A stretch of DNA of 26,496 nt from Synura sp. LO234KE (taxonomy: Eukaryota; Sar; Synurophyceae; Synurales; Mallomonadaceae): positions 2,218 to 28,713 of the forward strand of contig VKHC01000018.1 of the NCBI GenBank assembly GCA_015143735.1, read 5' to 3'. Shown piece after piece: positions 19,246 through 26,496 of this stretch. The notes under the pieces were generated by a model. The model ran no database searches. It saw only the letters and a program-made list of their open reading frames with translations, and was not told the origin of the DNA. Position 1 is the stretch's first letter, and every line of letters begins with the position of its first letter. A program made the position numbers and the translations under genes.

Positions 19246-21184
19246 TTATTGAGGCGACCGCACCGTTTCGTCCTCCACCTTCTCCAGCACCTCTCCCTTG
19301 GTCTCCCGAAGAAACTCCCGCACCTGATATGGCACCACCACATGGTAGGGCTTGTGTTTATCCTGTTGGAAATAATCAACGGGTGCGGAGGAACAGTACG
19401 AGAGAGATGAGAGGAGACAAGTTGTAGTTGAAATTTATCGGACATCGAACCTTAGCCATACTTCCTTTCCCACCCGTTTTCGTGTTCCCCGTCACTAGTT
19501 TATTCCTGCTGTCCAGTATTTCTTTACAAAATGACATGACCACGGCCGACAATTGTACAAGGCGACGGCTCTTGGGCCAATCCAAAATACTCGCGAAAAA
19601 CCACAGGATCTGTTGCCTGAGCCGATCATTGTTTGCGATACTGCGGTAGGAATCCACAGCGGCTTCGTGTATCCCGAGACACACGGATTCAAACGCAACG
19701 CTTGCTGGAGAGGCGATAGGGAGGACAATAAGCGATGGGTCGAGAATGAGATTATGCATGCGCACAAGAAACAATTATGAGTATTGAACCATACCACTGA
19801 AAGCTCCCAGCAGGGCAAGTATGAGGTAGCACCGCCACAGAATCCCTGAGTCATTTTTAAATACCTCGATCACACCAGCGATCCGGGACACAACTGGAGT
19901 TTCTTGGACCGTCTCTTTGGAATCAGCTGCCGGTAGAAGGAAGTTACGTTCACTGAAGTTAGAATTTATATCTGCAGTAAAACTGAACAAGGAGATCAAG
20001 TCGAACCATTTCTTGCGAAGAATAGTAGTGCGTCCAGCCCCGCTCGTTGTACGTTCCTTCGTCGAGGGTAACTTGACATGAACATCATCACGCGGTTGAC
20101 GCGCTCGCATGATCTCGGAATTTTCGTTTCAATAACACACGAGTCCACGCGTAATGCCCGTTCGAGAGTTTCCTGACATTTCTGATCACAATTTGTGTGC
20201 TGTCAAGGATGCGAGTGTGTGTACATAGTGTGCCGCCACTCTACCTGACAAAGTTGAAGCGAAACTGATTCCCTCATTATTTCTTCCATGGCTGCATCGG
20301 CACCTTGAGCTAACATGCTTTCAAGTTGACGGTATGATCTCTAGTAGGCGTTTTAACTAACCTAATACATATTTCCTCAATATTGGTATTTGCTGACGCA
20401 AATAGTCATCTTCTGCATGATCAGTCTCCGCTTTTTCGAGTATATCGAGACCACCAAACTTTAAAAAATCTATTATAACCTTGGAGTTCGCTCGGAGTTT
20501 TTCTATCACGCCAAAACCAAGCCTTTAAGGTCGAATAGAGTTATATTGGTTTCGCGAATATCGATATAATCATGCCTTAAAATAACTTCATCCTTGGACC
20601 CTCCTTTCAGGTGACGGATGATTATAGGAACACCTCCAGCGTCGTAAAACTGTTTTGATTGTATGCCGACAGCTCTGTTGAAAAATTTCAGTCTACGCTC
20701 AAGTATAACCAAAATGTCAACGATTGTTTCTCGATCATCAGGTAGATTTGAATCATCTAATTTTCTGATGATACTTCCAATCGATACCCATCCAATAATC
20801 GATGAGATAGAGCTGCCCATTTCACATGAAGAGAGAGATAGTGAAAGTACTTGGCAATAAAAACTGTCTGGAAACCGCTAAACTAACGAAATAGAAATGA
20901 AACTTTATTTGTTTACCTTGTTTGAGATTTCTGATACTGGTGCTATACTGTCAATTTTCCCGCCCAATTTCTTGATTGCTCTCCCTCGAGGAGAAGTCGT
21001 TTGGTGTTGACGTATTGCAATATGTGTGGGTCGTTACTGCTGAATAGGTAGCTAATAAAAAACTGTGTCGCTTTTAGTAATTTCATCTTTGAGATGGTTT
21101 TGATTTGAAAAAATCAAACATATGCTTTACTCCATTTGAAGATATCAGTAATGTTGATTTTTCCTTAGGATAATTTTGAATCAT
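19246..21184 (-). CDS. Armadillo/HEAT-type helical repeat protein
   Basis: An eleven-exon model keeps phase from ATG 21184 to TAA 19246 (475 residues). Exons are 21184-21131, 21086-21012, 20970-20917, 20877-20600, 20522-20362, 20309-20245, 20199-20007, 19971-19795, 19704-19451 and 19362-19246, with the 20877-20600 exon continuous through ATG 20820. Introns are 44, 41, 39, 77, 52, 45, 35, 90 and 88 bp. The joined sequence shows repeated helical units: LLKATQFFISYLFSSNDPHI, FYDAGGVPIIIRHLKGG, VIIDFLKFGGLDILEKA, NVQRAGLDALLFFARNGD. The pattern aGGl-x2-L is typical of armadillo folds, which act as protein-binding scaffolds. A Glu/Lys-rich tail ends VEDETVRSPQ. An alternative start at ATG 20820 would give MGSSISS, an N-myristoylation-like start, and 395 residues. 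The frame is open before it, so I prefer the longer form. The 5' end beyond 21184 is unsure. Confidence 0.6.
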
Positions 21185-21654
21185 CTCTCTTAAATTTTAG
21201 TAAAGTATCATTCTTTTGCCAGCTTGTATTCAAAAGATTTCTTATTTTCATAAAATATTTTTTTTTATGTGAAGGACGGGATCGTATGCCCATGGAAAGG
21301 CACTGTTTTTAAAGGCATTACCTGAAAGTGCTCTGTTGCGTTGATCTAAATTTTTATCTTTGTCAGAATTTTATTAACCTATTCATTATTGGAGATCAGC
21401 TTTGCGCTACGCTGTGTGATTTTCCATGTGGGATCAATATTTTCCAAATGACAAAAAGATTTTAGAAAAAAATTCTTACAAGATTTATGGAGACGTTATT
21501 CTAATTTCCCGATGAGTACACGATTCTAAGAGTTTTTGTTTTAATCAGTTAAGTCAGTATTGCTCATCAGCGGCAACTTTAGCTAGCGCTTTAGCGCTTT
21601 ACAACATCATACGCCGCCTGTATACGTTTTAAAAGATAATTCCGGTAATTTGAT
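21185..21654. other. AT-rich flank with possible extra exons
   Basis: On the minus strand, fragments near 21340 (LDQRNRALS before a GTAATG donor) and 21215-21275 (NLLNTSWQKNDTLLKF) look coding but cannot be joined in phase to the armadillo-type gene. They may be upstream exons or unrelated. A tandem AGCGCTTT pair occurs near 21585-21600. Confidence 0.3.
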
Positions 21655-22115
21655 CAGATTGCTTGCCACAACAAGCGTATGGTCCTGGTATTAATACCAT
21701 GACTACAACGAGTGCAGAGTGGAGTCTTCTATTACTGGACAAAATAGTGAATGGATGATGCAAGCTGGTCATTAATTGCCAACAAAACAACCTTGTCAAG
21801 CAGTTGCAAATGGAATAGGAATTATGCAATTTTCGATGCTCATAACACACTTGTTGCGTAGCAAAGTTCATCCACAACACAGCTCTCCATCCAGGAGTCA
21901 ACGTTGCTGTTTACAATTTAACATCGAATGCAACAGGCGGTCAGTCAATTACAATGTGTAGGGTCGATCATACAGAGACGAGGTCGTGTACTATTTAATC
22001 ACTCAAACTGTCTTCTGTTTATTTTGCGCAACAACATGCTACTGGTATGTATTTATTTGCTCGTCAAAGGTTTTTTGATTTCTTCGACAGTAACGTACTG
22101 GCGTTTCCAGTAAAT
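21655..22115 (+). pseudogene. Broken coding-like stretch
   Basis: On the plus strand gene-like peptides appear in shifting frames. In order they are LPQQAYGPGINTMTTTSAEW, SSITGQNSEWMMQAGH, a Cys-containing piece, FIHNTALHPGVNVAVYNL with SNATGGQSITMCRVDHTE, and VYFAQQHATGMYLFARQRFF to a stop near 22113. Between pieces lie stops and one-base shifts with no fitting introns. Asn-x-Ser/Thr sites and spaced cysteines suggest a former secreted protein, but no family is recognised. Confidence 0.3.
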
Positions 22116-22292
22116 GAGTGAGCTCTTGCTAGAGTTTTTCGGTATCTTCCCCTTTTTTTCCAATAATAATTGGTAATTGTTTCCTAAAGCATAGTTATTC
22201 CCTAATGTTAAATCGCCACTTGGCAAGACAAATCATCCAGTCCCAATCCAATTATACTGTTTACCAATTTTGGACACTTTAGTATCTGTTTA

Positions 22293-23579
22293 AGTGTTCC
22301 TCAAGTACCGTACCGTCTTAAGTGCGCTAATTTTACTTTAAAACTTTCTAAAGTCCTATCTCGTGACGGCTAAAGTTTCTTGTACATTAGTGAAACTTTA
22401 GCGGTACTTCCGTGTGCGATAGGAAATCTTAAATAATTTGTACAGGAGTTTTAGGTACTTTAGTAATACTTTAGAACTCAAAGGTTTACTTTGAATTTCA
22501 ATGGTTCACTGTAGTATCCCTACAGTGTCTATTAATATCAACGCAATTTAGTGGTAACTTTCACGGATACATCATAAGTGTGTTACCGCAAAGGAAGAAA
22601 CCGCAGATAATACAAGACTCAAAGACTTCACGGGGTGGTACATACCCTGCCAGAATCTACCGCCGCCATTCTATCAGCTCGTTTTCTCGCCGCCTCACTC
22701 TATTCCTCAAATTCATAGCACCTGCAACAAGTCCACACAAAGCGGAAACAAGTGGTGAGCAGTATGTGGTGATAAGACGTGAGTAAGTGATAGTTTGCGG
22801 TGGCGGTGTTGTTAGAAAGTGTTGAACAGGGATAGTATGCGGTGGAGAGTGATCGAATGGTGGGAGTGATAGCAATCGATGGGGAGTAATAGAGTGCAGT
22901 AGGAAAGGATAGCAAGCGATGGGGAGTAATAGGAAGCGAGTTGGAGTAATGGTAGGCGTTGAACAGGGAGGGGAAGCCGTTTGGAGTGATAGGGCACGGT
23001 TGAGAGGGATATGGAGAGGTAGGGAGTGATGCGAAGCACAAAACAGGGACGTAGGATGATAGGGACGAGCGCTGGACAGTGCTAGGACGCGGTATTCAGT
23101 ATTAGAAAGCGGTTGTAATAAGACGCTGTGGGGATTAATAAGGAGATATGGGGAGCATAGGAAGAGGTGGGGAAGAACAGGGAGTGGTAGGGCGCGATAG
23201 GAAGAGGTGGGTGGAATAGGGAGAGGTGGGGAGGAATGGGAGAGGTGGGGAGAGATAGGGAGTTACGAAGAGGAATAGGGAGAGGAGGGGAGAGACAAGG
23301 AGAGGTGGACAGGGATAGGAAATGGTGGTACGAAGGGTTCTCCAAATATCTCAAAAAATACATTAGTAGAGCAAATGGCTGCCTGAAGAAGAAAAACACT
23401 CGTGAAATACATTCGTTAATAACTTACAGTAAGTTATTCCCCAAACCTTTTAAATCCTTTAGCTGTTAGTAAAGTTTATTTTTAAACTACCGATTTCTAT
23501 AGTGTAAAAACCCAGGTCTCCAAAAGTACGGTACGTTAACGGTATACTTTTTGTGTTTTCTGTAGTGTTCCTAAAGTAC
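22293..23579. mobile_element. Candidate element bounded by a 16-bp direct repeat
   Basis: AGTGTTCCTCAAGTAC (22293-22308) and AGTGTTCCTAAAGTAC (23564-23579) match at 15 of 16 bases in the same orientation. Close inside each lies a GTACCGTACC/GTACGGTACG word in opposite orientation, and both ends are rich in ACTTTAG/CTAAAGT words. Between them is a purine-rich minisatellite. This looks like one unit with related ends, but no ORF, poly(A) or proper inverted termini identify a class. Confidence 0.35.
22740..23335. repeat. Purine-rich degenerate minisatellite, about 20-bp period
   Basis: The plus strand is nearly free of C for about 600 bp and repeats units near AGTRATAGGAAGCGRTGGGG and, toward the right, AGAGGTGGGGAGRRATAGGG. 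Spacing between successive units is mostly 20 bp, with some 16-24. Units drift gradually from left to right, as in an old array. Long frames on the minus strand (Pro/Ser/Leu/Tyr-rich) are by-products of the repeat and are not called as genes. Confidence 0.8.
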
Positions 23580-24133
23580 GCGCGCTATAGTACGGATTCA
23601 GGTACACGGATGTAGGAGAGAACTTGCCAGCCCAGGAGAGTAGTGGTGGCTATTTATCCACAGTGCTTCCACTCGTCGGTGCTACCACAGGGTTTTTCAA
23701 CTTTGCTCATGGGCTGCAAGTTATTGTCTGACGTGGGTATAATCATATCTTCGACGACTGTATTTCCTTGTACTACTTCCGTGCTTCTTGATTTTTATCC
23801 AGAAAATTAGCACCATCGTAACCATACTAGCTGTAATTTTTCGCAAAAATTTTAAATTGTTTTTTTTCGCGAAAATCTTAACTGTGGATCGCAACAGCAG
23901 GCAAGTTGTGCACAAATGTTCGAGTTTCGTTACAATTACTTCTCGTTGCTTTTTGAATCAACTATCAGATTTTATGCTTAGCACGATGAATAAGAACATA
24001 ATTCACCAAGAGTAATATTTTAATGCCGTTTGATTGGTGGCTAAACATTACTTTTGCTTTAAAGATTTCATTCGATTGGCGCCGTAGTTCTGATGTTTTC
24101 ATTATCGCTACGTGTTGAACCTCTTTCATCTTC
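23580..24133. other. Intergenic spacer
   Basis: This is AT-rich DNA between the minisatellite element and the end of the pteridine reductase gene. Small open frames on both strands (for example 23788-24015) lack any recognisable content. No AATAAA for the reductase gene was found; ATTAAA-like words occur downstream of its stop. Confidence 0.35.
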
Positions 24134-24995
24134 TCATGACATCCAAGAATTTTCCCCCTTGCTACTCCGTACGTTCAGCAAGCTTCCAGACTTCGGTCTT
24201 GTCTTGGGATCTACTTGAATCAGATTAAGTAAAGAGAGTAGTAATCAGGTCGTAATTCTGTTGACACTACACGCATAATTGGAAATTACCTGTCACCCAA
24301 TCCACGCACAGTCGTGATATTTCTTCAGGCTAAGAAATCGCGCGGGTTGTAATAAGGTGTATGAATAACGACGAGTTTGCTTGAGTGGCTTCACAATTAC
24401 TACATACCTTCGTCCACGACGATTGATCTACATCTTCACCCTTCGTTGATAGCAATAATTCTTTCGATTCAATAACTTGCGGTAGTATTCCTAGAACGTG
24501 AATGTGCTTCTTCAGGAAAACAGGATCTACAGCGGCGCTTTGTACCAAGAAATGAGTAGAAGATTTACTAATTCCGTATCCAATATCAGCCGGTAAAGGG
24601 TGAAGAGCTGCCGATGCACCAGTCAAAATTAAAACACCACGTTCTGAGATAAACTTCGACGCTAAATGTGTAGCGATCGCAGCAGTTTCCAAATTAACTT
24701 TGAACATGCTATGTATATTACTTAAAAAGTCATCATCGGTAATAGATCCAGATCTCCACGATCCAGCAGCGCAAAACAGACACGAGGCACCACCGTTGTC
24801 CAGTTGGGATACCAACATTTTCGACATATCCGTCAACTGTTGAGCAGCGGGTTTTGCTGGGTCGACTAGTATATTACAACCCGCTTCACTATTTAATTTT
24901 AAATCAATATTTATTGGAAAGTAATTAGCTCGTCGAAGCGCCTGTATAAATGACATTCCTAAATTTCCTGCTCCTCCCACAACGATTGCTTTCAT
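24134..24995 (-). CDS. QDPR: Dihydropteridine reductase (quinoid), QDPR-like
   Basis: Three exons (24995-24408, 24329-24290, 24213-24134; introns 78 and 76 bp, in phase) give 235 residues; the human enzyme has 244. It reduces quinonoid dihydrobiopterin to tetrahydrobiopterin with NADH, sustaining aromatic amino-acid hydroxylases, in the cytosol. The short-chain dehydrogenase fold is clear: GGAGNLG at residues 7-13 binds the dinucleotide, CAAGSW corresponds to the family's VAGGW, and the YxxxK catalytic pair is Y140 and K144 in GYGISKSSTHFLVQS, a QDPR-specific context. The last two exons supply DWVT and RPKSGSLLNV, matching the conserved end (DW-x-TG, RP-x-SGSL). The start at 24995 (MKAIVVGG) fits the family; an in-frame ATG at 25046 would add 17 unlikely residues. 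The gene appears intact and is divergent from the helical gene to its right. Confidence 0.9.
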
Positions 24996-25140
24996 CGAAT
25001 CAACAAAATCTATAATTGACGAAACTGTGACACCCAGTACAAACAATCAGGTTAGAAAATTCTACTTTCCGCCTTATTTTGGCCCGAATCTGGAAGCTGA
25101 ATGAATTTCCACTGATTTTCGCCTACCTAGATCAGTTGAT
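24996..25140. promoter_or_regulatory. Shared divergent promoter region
   Basis: Only 145 bp separate the start codons of the reductase (minus) and the large helical gene (plus). No TATA box is evident. A bidirectional promoter is inferred from spacing, as at 4122-4315. Confidence 0.4.
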
Positions 25141-26496
25141 ATGTATGGAGCCTTAGACACAAGGGCTTTAAAATTATCGCGTCTGGTAGATTTTCTGGAA
25201 GCGAGCAGTACAGCAGACAAAAATCAATTTTTTGTATCGAACACTATACTCACCAGTGCAGTCAAAAGTAACATAGTCAATTCCAACATCGAAGAACTGA
25301 TCAAATTTTTGGATGCAATCCATGAAATTTTATCTGACATCAGAGGAATGCAAAAATTCCGGTTCGTTGATTTTATTATTGACGGGTTATTGTGCTGCAT
25401 GGAGGTGCGGTTTTTGATTGAACTACTGACTGATTTGCTTTCACAGCTAGCTGAGGATATCTTGACCCACAATATGCTGAAGTCGTCGTTGTCGAGCTTT
25501 GCGTACGCTCATAGGTCCAATCCCCTGTTATTCAATACAACGAAAACTATATACGGTCAATTATTCAAATCTAGCCTGGAATTCAGGATAGATTTTTCAC
25601 AAGATGTTAGCACCATTAATTCCGCTAATGTCAGTCAAATTTTTACAAATAATCCATTTGATGGCTTCATTTGGATACCTCCGCCCTTGGTCTTTTCTTG
25701 GTTACAGTTTGAGGAGGTTACCGAGGTAAGCTATTCTTATGCTAATATTTTATTGTAAGTCATATACACATATATTCGCCGGCAGGTCAACGACGCTTTG
25801 GTACAATTAACCAACATATACGTCCAAACGGATATTGCGACCAAAATAAACAGTAAAGTATGCTTTCCCTTGATGGTCAAACAGCTTGCTTTCAATCTCT
25901 CATTCAACGATTACGATGTATCCATACGCGCAGTTACTCTGCTCGATATGATCCTTCGTGATTTCCCGAATTGTTTCGTCGAGGAGGCAAATAATTTATT
26001 CTCCAAGCTAATGGTATACTTTTAACAGAATCTAGATTATTCCATTATGATCCATTTGTTCCCGCTGTCAGGCTCTTGATCGTAATTTCCGCTCTCTTGG
26101 AACTTCTGAGTCTGGTCTGTTTCAGAAGCACCTGTTCGACCTCATGGCTGCCGTTCCGTTCGAAGTCATCTCCACAGCGGTTCTAGAAGGTCTCACACGG
26201 AGCTTAGAGTTAGAGGACGAAATGGTTATTATTTGTCTTCAACTTGCAGCTGTCAATCTGCTTGCCTGTAACTTCTGCAGTGATAATGTTATGCAGTTGG
26301 CGCTGATGGCCTCCACCTTGATGAGCCAGCCTGCTGACACCTCCCCGTCCGTAAGGCAATATGAACCTCAAGTCCCCAGTCTAGAGGACGCATGCACGGA
26401 TCTGATTGCCGCCGCGCTCCTCGTCCACCAACCCGACCACTGCTTCCAATTGCGAATGGCGTCGCACAGACGGCCGGAGAAGCGCTGCACATACTT
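25141..26496 (+). CDS. Large helical protein, N-terminal part (runs off the window)
   Basis: Exons 25141-25725, 25786-26013 and 26072 to the window end join in phase 0 across introns of 60 and 58 bp (GTAAGC/GGCAG and GTATAC/GTCAG). At least 412 residues are visible with no stop. The start MYGALDTRALKLSRLVDFLE follows an AT-rich leader. The protein is rich in amphipathic helices with Leu/Ile/Phe spacing (ELIKFLDAIHEILSDI, FLIELLTDLLSQLAEDIL, RAVTLLDMILRDFPNCFVEE), which suits a HEAT-type solenoid, but no named family is recognised. Base composition shifts to GC-rich in the last 150 bp. An opposite-strand frame there is a shadow of this exon. The gene is truncated only by the window edge. Confidence 0.7.

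Noticed and set aside
19775-20110. Separate gene starting at ATG 20110 (MRARQPRDD)
   Set aside because: The first part of that frame overlaps a better exon in another phase (20199-20007) that continues the armadillo-type repeats; a 35-bp intron then joins into the same downstream frame.
22657-23399. Pro/Ser/Tyr/Leu-rich minus-strand frames that look like a repetitive secreted protein
   Set aside because: They arise from the purine-rich 20-bp minisatellite; 20 is not a multiple of three, frames interchange, and no start or splice context supports them.
26289-26492. Minus-strand open frame at the right edge
   Set aside because: It is antisense to the third exon of the helical gene, which is open through the same bases and joined in phase to two earlier exons.
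1-26496. CRISPR arrays, tRNA or rRNA genes, bacterial operons, viral genes
   Set aside because: No regularly spaced identical repeats with unique spacers, no cloverleaf with conserved arms, no rRNA-like sequence and no prokaryotic gene packing were found; the genes are intron-bearing.

Overview
This window is eukaryotic nuclear DNA. Its genes are broken by many very short GT-AG introns. My reconstructed introns run from about 35 to 119 bp, mostly 40 to 90. The best guess is a protist, perhaps an oomycete-like stramenopile. The TCR/CXC protein reads like plant and protist versions (both CXC boxes continue into YCECF). The small methyltransferase is of the plant/protist DWYQRYSG type, and a dihydropteridine reductase is present. 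I hold the lineage only weakly. All multi-exon models were built by hand from reading frame, splice-site sequence and phase.

Layout. 1-1895: the 3' part of a decayed non-LTR retrotransposon (LINE), minus strand, split by a 602-bp element with short terminal inverted repeats. 2222-5295: a compact head-to-head pair, a LIN54/tesmin-like TCR protein (minus) and a seven-beta-strand methyltransferase (plus), start codons 194 bp apart. 5700-6430: a decayed coding repeat whose second copy lies at 15890-16480 in rearranged form. 7293-10215: two tandem minus-strand genes of unknown function with many tiny introns; one carries a coiled coil and a 165-bp tandem repeat. 10250-10424: an isolated Tudor-like terminal exon on the plus strand. 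10425-11070: hairpin-rich AT DNA and a short ORF cut off by a LINE. 11072-15560: a second, longer but 5'-truncated and broken copy of the same LINE, with endonuclease and reverse transcriptase remains. 15600-19245: repeats and degenerate coding debris. 19246-21184: an armadillo-type helical-repeat gene (minus). 21655-22115: coding-like debris. 22293-23579: a candidate element whose core is a purine-rich 20-bp minisatellite. 24134-26496: a second head-to-head pair, dihydropteridine reductase (minus) and the 5' part of a large helical protein (plus), 145 bp apart.

What the genes suggest. These are ordinary housekeeping and regulatory functions: cell-cycle promoter binding (TCR), probable protein methylation, pterin recycling and scaffold proteins. 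Gene islands are packed tightly and separated by 4-6 kb of decayed mobile DNA. I found no rRNA, tRNA, CRISPR or prokaryote-type operon. The most unusual signals are the very short introns, the nested transposon, the rearranged repeat pair, the repeat-coding gene and the strand-asymmetric minisatellite.
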